Shown piece by piece: positions 1 to 5,005 of a stretch of DNA of 5,005 nt. Origin of the DNA: Desulfobacterales bacterium (GTDB lineage: Bacteria > Desulfobacterota > Desulfobacteria > Desulfobacterales > BuS5); contig JAERRQ010000234.1 of assembly GCA_016735355.1 (NCBI GenBank), forward strand, positions 1-5,005, read 5' to 3'. Numbering within the stretch: position 1 is the stretch's first letter; the number at the start of each line of letters is the position of its first letter. The translations under genes and the position numbers were made by a program. The notes beneath the pieces were generated by a model. The model was not told where the DNA came from and ran no database searches. It was given only the letters and a program-made list of their open reading frames with translations.

Positions 1-121
1 AATGACCATTCCCGATAAACCTAACAGCCGCCTGCAAAAATATCGTCTGACCACGAAGGGCAAAGCCGCAATTGATGAACAACGCACAGATGACACGGAG
101 AGAGGGGGCGCAGATAAATAA
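1..121 (+). CDS. C-terminal end of a possible winged-helix transcriptional regulator (5' partial)
   Basis: An open frame enters from the left edge (first complete codon at position 2) and stops at TAA 119-121, leaving 39 residues. The stretch LQKYRLTTKGKAAI matches the pattern YxLTxKGxxxL that forms the last strand and helix of the winged helix in many bacterial regulators (MarR, PadR and related). After it comes a polar, charged tail with no fold that I recognise. The frame is open to the edge, so the ATG at position 2 need not be the start. The gene runs in the same direction as the ABC operon that begins 138 bases later, so a local regulator is plausible. Only the motif supports this; no recognition helix is visible, and another protein with a similar tail cannot be excluded. 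Confidence 0.5.
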   Translation, partial: MTIPDKPNSRLQKYRLTTKGKAAIDEQRTDDTERGGADK

Positions 122-259
122 ATTAGTGGGCAATTATTTTTTTACGCTCGTAGCGTTTGATTCCCCGGCAAAAAGCTTTTATTCATGCCGTAACTGACCT
201 AAATCTGTGCGCCTACTTGTGGAAATTATTTTGTCCCCGTTCCTTAGATAAAATTTTAT
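122..259. other. Intergenic region with small dyad symmetries, upstream of the ABC operon
   Basis: This 138-base AT-rich gap must hold the operon's control signals if the operon is not read through from the left. Visible structures are a 5-bp dyad with a 3-base centre (144-156, ACGCTCGTAGCGT), a CGGCA/TGCCG pair (166-170 and 186-190) that encloses the palindrome AAAAGCTTTT (171-180), and ATCTGTGCG (203-211), the reverse complement of 83-91. The T-run at 137-143 lies before, not after, the first dyad, so this is not a canonical terminator for the upstream gene. TAAAAT at 249-254 resembles a -10 box, but no -35 lies at proper spacing. Operators are possible but unproven. Confidence 0.35.
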
Positions 260-1003
260 ATGCTGCAATATATGGATAAAAACGTTACAAAACAACAAAC
301 GAACGAATTAAGCGTCATCGGAATTAATAAAACATTTGGAACATACCAGGCATTATCCGATGTTTCTTTTGCGGTCACCCCCGGTGAAATCCTGGGTCTT
401 ATCGGCCCCAATGGCGCAGGTAAATCAACTCTGCTGGAGTGTATTACCGGCCTGTTACCCGTGGAATCCGGCACGATCAGGTGGCAGGGCAGGCAGCTTT
501 CACCTGAAAAACGGAAGCAGGTTCTCTGGTATCAGCCGGATAATATACTGCCCTTCGCCGAGCAACAGGTTACTACCACGCTGTCATTCTTCCAGCAAAT
601 TCATGGCGTGGACAAGATGGAGATCAAGCAGCTTGTCAACAGGCTGGAACTTTCTCCCATGCTGTACAAGCCGCTGAATGCACTTTCAAAAGGGTATAGA
701 CACAGAGTGCTTCTCGCTCTTGCCCTGCTGAGCAGGCAGCCTTTGCTGATGCTCGATGAACCGTTTGACGGATTCGACCTGCGGCAGTCTCTGTCGGTTA
801 TGGATCTGCTGCGTGAGTGCAGGGCGGGTCGCACCATGATCCTTTCCATTCATCAATTGACCGAAGCGGAAAAAATTTGTGACCGTTTCCTGCTGCTGGA
901 TCAGGGCCGGGTACTGGGAATCGGTACACTTGACGAGCTGCGTAAGCAAACCGGCCTTGCCTCGGATGCAAGGCTTGAGGAGGTGTTTCTTGCCATTACT
1001 TAA
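260..1003 (+). CDS. ABC transporter ATP-binding protein (CcmA/GldA/NosF-like)
   Basis: This is a single nucleotide-binding domain of 247 residues, the usual size for the ATPase of an ABC-2-type exporter. In order it shows the Walker A motif GPNGAGKST (residues 49-57), a Q-loop glutamine at 92 (WYQPD), the signature LSKGYRHR (142-149), Walker B LLMLDEP with catalytic glutamate 167, and the switch histidine 198 (SIHQ). All residues needed for ATP hydrolysis are present. The signature has histidine where GldA/NosF-type proteins usually have glutamine (LSKGYRQR). It should work as a dimer on the cytoplasmic face, driving the permease encoded next. An in-frame TAG at 245-247 rules out an earlier start. 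ATG 260 and ATG 272 (residue 5) are both possible, and neither has a clear Shine-Dalgarno. The last 14 bases overlap the permease start, and the gene's 3' end supplies that gene's ribosome binding site. The substrate is unknown. Confidence 0.95.
   Translation: MLQYMDKNVTKQQTNELSVIGINKTFGTYQALSDVSFAVTPGEILGLIGPNGAGKSTLLECITGLLPVESGTIRWQGRQLSPEKRKQVLWYQPDNILPFAEQQVTTTLSFFQQIHGVDKMEIKQLVNRLELSPMLYKPLNALSKGYRHRVLLALALLSRQPLLMLDEPFDGFDLRQSLSVMDLLRECRAGRTMILSIHQLTEAEKICDRFLLLDQGRVLGIGTLDELRKQTGLASDARLEEVFLAIT
977..984 (+). promoter_or_regulatory. Shine-Dalgarno that fixes the TTG start of the permease
   Basis: GAGGAGGT at 977-984 is a full-length anti-SD complement lying inside the ATPase coding sequence. 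The AGGAGG core ends six bases before TTG 990, which is in frame with the permease. This is better placed than any upstream ATG in that frame (879 and 966), whose use would add residues unlike a permease N-terminus. It implies translational coupling to the ATPase. Confidence 0.85.
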
Positions 1004-2333
1004 GAGCCCGCCCAAACATCAACTTGCGCGGCTTGTCATGATCCAGGAAATGCGCGGCCTGCTGGTATCGCCTGCTCTATGGATCATGCTCATCATTGTG
1101 TCGCTGCTGGTCGGTTACAGTTTCCTCCAGGCGGTGAACCTCTTCAGCCAGGCCAGCCGGACAGCATTATCTTTTCCGGAACTGGCCGGCGGCATGAATC
1201 CCCTGGAAGGGATATTCGTGCCCACCTTCGGCGCCTATTATCTGAGCCAAACGTTGCTTTTGCCCTTTGTCGCCATCCGGCTGATCGGTCTGGATAAACA
1301 AAGCGGAGCGCTCAAGCTCCTGCTACAACTGCCGCTGTCACCCCTGACCCTGTGTGGTTTGAAAATTACGGCAATGGGACTTGTCTGGCTAAGCAGCCTG
1401 CTGCCGGCAGCCTCGGCTTTGATAATATGGCATAATTTGGGCGGTCATATTTATCCTCCTGAAATAGCAATCTTGTTAGCAGGACATGGCCTATACTCAT
1501 TAACGGTTATTTCCATTGCCATGTTCGCCGCCACAATCAGCGATTCTCTGCCCACTGCGGCCATGTTCTGCCTGGCGGCCACCCTGGGATCATGGGTTCT
1601 TGATTTTGCCGCCGCCGGTCAAGGTGGCTTGCTGGGCATCCTTGGAAGTTTATCCCTGACCGGTATGTTGCGGCAATTTGAAAACGGGCTGTTGTCAACG
1701 GCTTATGTAGCCGCTTTCCTGTCCCTTGCACTGTTGTTTTTCCTGTTAACCGCAATCTGGCTGCATCCCGGCCGGCGCATGTTCTTGAATCTGGGTAAAT
1801 CATTTACCTGTATAGCTTTATTCTGTATTGTCGCTTTGAGCTCACTACTTGCGCCAAAATACATGGACGTGACCGAAAACCGGAGACACTCATTCAATCC
1901 GGCAGATATCCGCGCCTTACAAAAATTAAGAAAGACGCTGACAATCACAATTTATCTGGATCCACAAGACAGCCGTTTACTTGACCTGAAACATGACGTA
2001 CTAGGCAAATTGCGTCGCAGCGTGCCGCAATTAAACGTAAAATACCCGCAAACCAAATCGGCAGGTTTATTTGGCGCGACTGAGAGCGACAACTATGGAC
2101 TCATACAATATAGCTATAACGGGCAACATGATCAGAGTTATTCAAACAGTGAAAACGAAATTCTGCCGATTATTTATACCCTGGCAGGAGCACAGGTAGT
2201 TCCCGATTCCATACCGACATATAGCGGCCATCCCCTGACCGCTGAAGCAACAGGAAGCAAATGGTGGTTTTACATCTTTCTTCCGTTATTTTTTTTATGT
2301 GCCGGTCTTTATGGTCGCAAGGGGAAATGGTAA
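990..2333 (+). CDS. ABC-2-type permease fused to a short GldG-like periplasmic domain
   Basis: From TTG 990 this encodes 447 residues. Residues 1-28 are a cytoplasmic lead-in (MIQEMRGLLVSPALW), typical of NosY/GldF-type permeases. Hydrophobic segments follow at about 29-46, 83-101, 124-147, 158-183, 188-209, 235-257 and 270-288. Between the second and third lies DKQSGALKLLLQLPLSPL (102-119), the conserved cytoplasmic loop of this permease class thought to contact the ATPase. After the last of these helices the sequence becomes soluble (about 289-424) and begins DVTENRRHSFNPADIRAL, close to the D-L-T-E-x-K-R-x-S-L-S pattern at the start of GldG-type ectodomains. It is followed by a strand-like TITIYLDP, a stretch NSENEILPIIYTLAG and a short SGHPL. 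A final helix (425-441) ends in RKGKW. GldG proteins are normally separate and several hundred residues longer, so this is a condensed fusion. It overlaps the ATPase gene by 14 bases. I am sure of the transporter role and fairly sure of the GldG relation; the substrate is unknown. Confidence 0.88.
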   Translation: MPLLKSPPKHQLARLVMIQEMRGLLVSPALWIMLIIVSLLVGYSFLQAVNLFSQASRTALSFPELAGGMNPLEGIFVPTFGAYYLSQTLLLPFVAIRLIGLDKQSGALKLLLQLPLSPLTLCGLKITAMGLVWLSSLLPAASALIIWHNLGGHIYPPEIAILLAGHGLYSLTVISIAMFAATISDSLPTAAMFCLAATLGSWVLDFAAAGQGGLLGILGSLSLTGMLRQFENGLLSTAYVAAFLSLALLFFLLTAIWLHPGRRMFLNLGKSFTCIALFCIVALSSLLAPKYMDVTENRRHSFNPADIRALQKLRKTLTITIYLDPQDSRLLDLKHDVLGKLRRSVPQLNVKYPQTKSAGLFGATESDNYGLIQYSYNGQHDQSYSNSENEILPIIYTLAGAQVVPDSIPTYSGHPLTAEATGSKWWFYIFLPLFFLCAGLYGRKGKW

Positions 2334-2334
2334 A

Positions 2335-2380
2335 AATATTAAGTAACCGTAAACTGATAACCGTGAACGGTTACAATATT
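2335..2380 (+). promoter_or_regulatory. Intercistronic stem-loop between permease and ConA-like gene
   Basis: GTAACCGT (2343-2350) pairs perfectly with ACGGTTAC (2367-2374), and the flanking AATATT copies (2335-2340 and 2375-2380) extend the stem to 14 pairs with a two-base bulge at 2341-2342. A competing hairpin, TAACCG-TGAA-CGGTTA (2358-2373), uses part of the same sequence, and TAACCGT is directly repeated 14 bases apart (2344 and 2358). No T-run follows, so it is not an intrinsic terminator. It lies just before the next gene's Shine-Dalgarno, which suggests mRNA processing or stability, translational control, or an operator. The role is inferred; the pairing is seen. Confidence 0.5.
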
Positions 2381-2383
2381 AAA

Positions 2384-2390
2384 AAAGGAG
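2384..2390 (+). promoter_or_regulatory. Shine-Dalgarno of the ConA-like domain gene
   Basis: AAAGGAG at 2384-2390 stands eight bases before ATG 2399. It decides this start over ATG 2261 in the same frame, which lies inside the permease gene. The protein from 2399 begins with a proper membrane-targeting sequence. Confidence 0.8.
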
Positions 2391-2398
2391 CTAACAAC

Positions 2399-3247
2399 AT
2401 GAAACGTAAAAGCACACTTATCATCGGTATTGTTTTGACCCTGTCTTTGCTAAGTTTTTTTGTTTACCGAAATAAATTTCTCCCGGCAGAGGCCCCGGTT
2501 CAGTTGGAATACCTGGCTGCCGGGCAAAAACAAACCTGTGGTATGGTATCTACGGCAAGGGCCGGAGAAGCAGTCAAGACTTCTGTCGGCAACATAGATA
2601 AAAAAGGCCGAACCTTTTTTGATTTTTCAGGGGAAACGGTAGGCGCGTCTCCAAAAACCTTTACCCCGGCAGTGGGGAACTGGATAATCGGCAGTGATGA
2701 GAATAATACAGTCCTGGTGGTGGATGGCCGCAAATGGAAACGGGGAATAGCATCAGCCGGCCTGGCAGATAAGGCACGGGCATTATATGGTGAACGATAC
2801 GCTGAATTTCTTGATAATGTCACGGCCTATGCCTACTACCCCTTTGCAGTGGCGGGGAACATTGAAAATTTTACCAACGGCGAGATCAATGTCCGATTTA
2901 AGGGAGTTGCCGGCAGGATAGATCAGGGGGCCGGCATTCTGTTTGATCTTAAACCAAATGGCGACTATTATGCAATTCGCGCCAATCCACTGGAAAACAA
3001 TATGGTGCTGTGGCGCTATAAACATGGAAAAAGAAGTTCAATCAGCTGGGTGCGCAATGTAAACACGCCCAGCCGTCAATGGCACACTTTAAAAATGACG
3101 GTAGACGGCAATCTCATCAAGGGATATGTGAATGGCAAGCAATATATTGCTCATAGCTTGCCGACCCCTGTATCAGGAAAAGTCGGATTGTGGACCAAGG
3201 CAGACAGTGTTGTCTACTTTGATGACTATCAGGTGGATGCCCGTTAA
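2399..3247 (+). CDS. Membrane-anchored or secreted concanavalin A-like (LamG/DUF1080-type) protein
   Basis: The 282-residue product starts MKRKSTLIIG, with basic residues and then a hydrophobic stretch at about 7-23. This is a signal peptide or an uncleaved anchor. AEA at 30-32 could be a signal peptidase I site, but the intervening YRNK makes a retained anchor equally likely. No lipobox cysteine is present. Residues 73-113 (FDFSGETVGASP, then VGNWIIGSDENNTVLVVDG) and 148-282 follow the beta-sandwich pattern of the 3-keto-disaccharide hydrolase/LamG-like fold: INVRFKGVAGRIDQGAGILFD, DYYAIRANPLENNMVLWRY, WHTLKMTVDG, and the ending SGKVGLWTKADSVVYFDDYQV. I see no catalytic motif that would make it an enzyme; sugar or surface binding is only a guess. 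It follows the permease in the same direction after 65 bases and probably shares its transcript, so it may be a periplasmic partner of the transporter. Confidence 0.82.
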   Translation: MKRKSTLIIGIVLTLSLLSFFVYRNKFLPAEAPVQLEYLAAGQKQTCGMVSTARAGEAVKTSVGNIDKKGRTFFDFSGETVGASPKTFTPAVGNWIIGSDENNTVLVVDGRKWKRGIASAGLADKARALYGERYAEFLDNVTAYAYYPFAVAGNIENFTNGEINVRFKGVAGRIDQGAGILFDLKPNGDYYAIRANPLENNMVLWRYKHGKRSSISWVRNVNTPSRQWHTLKMTVDGNLIKGYVNGKQYIAHSLPTPVSGKVGLWTKADSVVYFDDYQVDAR

Positions 3248-3271
3248 AAACATATTTTTCGCTCTATCCCC
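3248..3271. other. Short convergent intergenic gap without a terminator
   Basis: Only 24 bases separate the stop of the plus-strand ConA-like gene from the stop of the minus-strand radical SAM gene. No hairpin with a T-run is seen for either direction, so transcripts from the two strands may overlap. Confidence 0.6.
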
Positions 3272-4465
3272 CTATGTGAATACGCCGGGGATCACGGTAT
3301 GGCAGTATTTACACTTATTTTCGATAAGATTATATTGGGTGATGAAATACCCCTGCCGTTCAATCAGTAATTTTTTACAATTGTGGCACCAGGTACTGTT
3401 GCCTGCATGACCCGGAACACCCCCTATATAAACATAGCGGATACCTTCCTTTATGGCCAGGCTACGGAAATCCGTAAGTGTGGATATGGGAGTGGGTGCA
3501 AGCCGGTTGAGTTTGTATTTAGGGAAAAAGCGCAAAAAATGGAGAGGATAGTCGGAACCGAGGTTTTCGAGGATCCATCCGCACATCTCCTTGACCATAT
3601 CTTCATTATCGACATATCCCGGGACCACCAGGTTGGTAATTTCAAAGTGCACGCCCTGTTCATGCAGGTTTTTAAATGTATTTAACACCGGCTGCAGCCT
3701 GCCGCCGTTCAATTTTTTGTAAACTGCATCACTGTATGACTTCAGGTTGATATTGGCCGCGTCAAGAGATTTACAGAGCCGCAACAAAGGTTTCCTGTTT
3801 ATATAGCCGTTTGATATCAACAGGTTGTTTAAACCCTGTTCTTTTGCAAATTCAGCCGTATCTATCATATATTCATAAAAAGTTACGGCTTCCGAATAAG
3901 TATAGGCTATGGAACCAGCTTTTGCCTGAAGCGCCTTTTTGACAACATCATCAGGAAAAAGCTCCACATGGCGCACCTCATGTGGTTTAACCTGTGAGAT
4001 TTCCCAGTTCTGACAGTTCAGGCAGCGGAAATTACAGCCGGTTGTGGCTATGGAGAATGCCGCTGTGGCAGGTTTAAAATGGTAGAGCGGTTTTTTTTCT
4101 ATGGGGTCCAGATTGACAGCGCATGGGTTTCCGTAAACAAGAGTGTAAAGCGTACCGTCTATATTTACTCTTGAACGGCAAAGGCTTCTATCGCCCGGAG
4201 AGAGCAGGCAATGGTTGGGGCAAATGCCGCATATCACCCTTCCGTCGGCTTTTTCTTTAGAAAAATATGCTTTTTTTGACCATTTCCACAATTCATCCGG
4301 AGCGTCGTTTTTGAAAATTTTGCCCCTGATATCGGCCCGACCTTTTAATGCACCTTTTATTGCGCCTTTCTTTTTATCAAAGGGTAGGAATCCATAAGAG
4401 ATTGCAGGAGTTGCCAGGATAGCTGCGCTGCAGCAAAGAAAATCGCGACGGCTGATTTTTTTCAT
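3272..4465 (-). CDS. amrS: AmmeMemoRadiSam-type radical SAM protein with Tat signal
   Basis: This 397-residue protein carries the radical SAM cluster motif C144-N-F-R-C148-L-N-C151, which would bind a 4Fe-4S cluster and S-adenosylmethionine. Before it come the cysteine-rich CGICPNHC (79-86) with C96, then DPIEKKPLYHFKP (120-132). After it come QNWEISQV, AYTYSEAVTFYEY (187-199) and NINLKSYSDAVY. At the C-terminus are two CxxC pairs (C360/C363 and C385/C388), probably a zinc site, followed by IPGVFT. This order is that of the AmmeMemoRadiSam radical SAM enzyme, related to pyruvate formate-lyase activase. The common E-P in the YTYxEP motif is E-A here. The N-terminus has SRRDFL (5-10) followed by a hydrophobic run to about residue 22, a twin-arginine signal, plus a linker to about 70 that family members without the signal lack. 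It starts at ATG 4465 with a weak purine-rich RBS. The gene converges on the ABC operon; Memo and AMMECR1 genes are not in the window. The reaction is not known from the sequence. Confidence 0.88.
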   Translation of the reverse strand: MKKISRRDFLCCSAAILATPAISYGFLPFDKKKGAIKGALKGRADIRGKIFKNDAPDELWKWSKKAYFSKEKADGRVICGICPNHCLLSPGDRSLCRSRVNIDGTLYTLVYGNPCAVNLDPIEKKPLYHFKPATAAFSIATTGCNFRCLNCQNWEISQVKPHEVRHVELFPDDVVKKALQAKAGSIAYTYSEAVTFYEYMIDTAEFAKEQGLNNLLISNGYINRKPLLRLCKSLDAANINLKSYSDAVYKKLNGGRLQPVLNTFKNLHEQGVHFEITNLVVPGYVDNEDMVKEMCGWILENLGSDYPLHFLRFFPKYKLNRLAPTPISTLTDFRSLAIKEGIRYVYIGGVPGHAGNSTWCHNCKKLLIERQGYFITQYNLIENKCKYCHTVIPGVFT

Positions 4466-4551
4466 TTTCAGTGCTTTCTTCTTATTCCTTTTTATTTTTT
4501 AGTGAGTCCTTAGCCGCAGACTCACACGAACGAACACAGATATTCATTTTT
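4466..4551. repeat. Intergenic hairpin and CACAGAT-type repeat-like sequence
   Basis: This gap lies upstream of the radical SAM gene. GTGAGTC (4502-4508) and GACTCAC (4519-4525) form a perfect 7-bp stem with a 10-base loop. Next to it, CGAACGAACACAGAT (4527-4541) resembles the short degenerate intergenic repeats (…AACACAGAT…) that I recall as common in deltaproteobacterial and related genomes. On the minus strand an A-rich rather than T-rich stretch follows the stem, so it is not an intrinsic terminator. No convincing promoter is seen. Membership in a dispersed repeat family is an inference from memory. Confidence 0.35.
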
Positions 4552-4815
4552 TTAAAGCAGAGTTTTTTTAAAACCAGGAGCAACAAGTGCAAACTTTAGA
4601 AATCGCAGGTTTTTCTGTTTTAAAATTCCTTTTCCTTCAAAAGCAGATTTTAATGTGTCAAGAAAAAGGCTTTCCCCAAATCGGCGGGGACGCGATAGAA
4701 AATAGTATCTTCCATTATCGACAAGTCTTTTAACAAAAAAAGTTTTGTCGATGTAAACATACCCCTCTTCAATGATATCCCTGAATGTTGAAATTCCGAT
4801 GGGCAATTTTTTCAT
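4552..4815 (-). pseudogene. Truncated AAA-ATPase-like / PD-(D/E)XK family gene remnant (PF09820 type)
   Basis: The 87-residue frame begins MKKLPIGISTFRDIIEEGYVYIDKT, followed by FLSRPRRFGESLFLDTLKSAFEG (39-61). This is the hallmark N-terminus of the AAA-ATPase-like family whose full members have about 500 or more residues and end in a PD-(D/E)XK nuclease-like domain. Only the first 60 or so residues match. The tail after about residue 63 is not family-like, and the frame stops at 4552. The P-loop-like RRFGKS reads RRFGES: codon 48 is GAA (plus-strand 4672-4674), one transition from the AAA lysine codon, so nucleotide binding would probably be lost even if the piece were made. I see no continuation downstream before the radical SAM gene. 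It starts 23 bases after the upstream TPR gene's stop and has only a weak purine-rich RBS. Best read as a decaying fragment; a short expressed protein is less likely. Confidence 0.75.
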
Positions 4816-4838
4816 GGTATTATTCTCTTTTCCTTGGT

Positions 4839-5005
4839 TTATCTATATGTTTGGCCAAGCATTTGCGCCAGTTTGTTCCTATGGGTTTCAGCCTCTGCTC
4901 CGTCTATTTGTTTCAGACGTTCAAGATACGTCAGCGCCCGTTTTTTATCCCCCTGGACTGCTTTGATATACCCAAGGCCAAAAAGAGCAGTAGGTTCAAA
5001 TTCGT
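4839..5005 (-). CDS. C-terminal end of a TPR-repeat protein (5' partial)
   Basis: A minus-strand frame enters from the right edge (first whole codon at 5003-5001) and ends at TAA 4841-4839, giving 54 residues. TALFGLGYIKAVQGDKKRALTYLERLKQID fits a tetratricopeptide helix pair: small residue and LG in helix A, G-D at the turn, A-L-x-x-L in helix B. It is followed by a short charged capping helix that ends MLGQTYR. TPR proteins act as protein-interaction scaffolds; nothing in this fragment shows the partner. The next gene on the same strand starts 23 bases downstream. Confidence 0.75.
   Translation of the reverse strand, partial: EFEPTALFGLGYIKAVQGDKKRALTYLERLKQIDGAEAETHRNKLAQMLGQTYR

Noticed and set aside
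157..185. Possible sigma-70 promoter TTGATT with TATTCA 17 bases later
   Set aside because: The -10 hexamer matches the consensus at only three positions. The better -10-like TAAAAT at 249-254 lacks a -35 at proper spacing, so no promoter call is justified.
336..677. Open frame of 113 codons overlapping the ATPase on the same strand
   Set aside because: It lies wholly within the ATPase gene, whose motifs are intact, and its translation shows no family pattern.
879..989. Upstream ATG starts (879, 966) for the permease
   Set aside because: They lie within the ATPase gene without a good ribosome binding site, and the added residues do not look like a permease N-terminus. TTG 990 has a perfect Shine-Dalgarno.
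2261..2398. Earlier ATG for the ConA-like protein
   Set aside because: It would start inside the permease gene and place 46 unrelated residues before a clear signal/anchor sequence. ATG 2399 has AAAGGAG at good spacing.
3383..3685. Plus-strand open frame opposite the radical SAM gene
   Set aside because: It is antisense to a well-supported coding region, with no ribosome binding site or recognisable domain.
4502..4525. Intrinsic terminator formed by the GTGAGTC/GACTCAC stem
   Set aside because: Neither strand has a T-run after the stem; on the minus strand it is followed by A-rich sequence.
4547..4573. Direct repeat TTTTTTTAAA (4547-4556 and 4563-4572)
   Set aside because: It is a low-complexity homopolymer pair in AT-rich DNA, not convincing as a target-site duplication.
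4772..4966. Plus-strand open frame across the right end
   Set aside because: It spans the start of the ATPase-like remnant and the TPR gene end on the opposite strand, and has no recognisable domain.
1..5005. CRISPR arrays, tRNA or rRNA genes, insertion sequences, toxin-antitoxin pairs
   Set aside because: I read both strands and saw no regularly spaced repeats, cloverleaf-like sequence, transposase motifs with terminal inverted repeats, or paired small genes of that type.

Overview
The window looks like a chromosomal segment from a Gram-negative anaerobe, most likely a Desulfobacterota (deltaproteobacterial) or similar lineage. I infer this from the mix of a NosY/GldF-type ABC exporter, a Tat-tagged AmmeMemoRadiSam radical SAM enzyme, a remnant of the AAA-ATPase-like/PD-(D/E)XK family (PF09820), and intergenic sequence of the CACAGAT type that I recall from such genomes. 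No rRNA, tRNA, CRISPR array or intact mobile element is visible, so the taxonomy is an inference.

Layout. Positions 1-121 hold the last 39 codons of a plus-strand gene whose end resembles the wing of a winged-helix regulator. A 138-base gap with several small dyad symmetries follows. Then comes a plus-strand operon of three genes: an ABC ATPase (260-1003); a permease whose true start is a TTG at 990, inside the 3' end of the ATPase gene and behind a perfect Shine-Dalgarno; and, after a 65-base spacer with a strong imperfect stem, a membrane-anchored or secreted concanavalin-like domain protein (2399-3247). From 3272 to the right edge all genes are on the minus strand. In transcription order they are the C-terminal end of a TPR protein (5003-4839), a truncated AAA-ATPase-like remnant with a damaged P-loop (4815-4552), an 86-base gap with a hairpin and repeat-like sequence, and a Tat-signal radical SAM protein of the AmrS family (4465-3272). 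The two gene blocks converge with only 24 bases between their stops and no terminator there.

How the genes may work together. The ATPase and permease should form one ABC-2-type complex in the inner membrane. The permease is unusual: its hydrophobic GldF/NosY-like part is followed by a short GldG-like periplasmic domain and a final membrane helix, so one chain seems to carry roles that are usually split between GldF and GldG. The third protein would sit on the same side of the membrane as that ectodomain, as a partner or a carbohydrate/surface-binding factor. The substrate cannot be read from the sequence. The minus-strand genes look functionally separate. The radical SAM protein has all its cluster and zinc-site cysteines, but its usual partners, Memo and AMMECR1, are not in the window.

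The best candidates for something little described are the condensed GldF-GldG exporter with its ConA-like partner, and the Tat signal on an otherwise canonical radical SAM enzyme.
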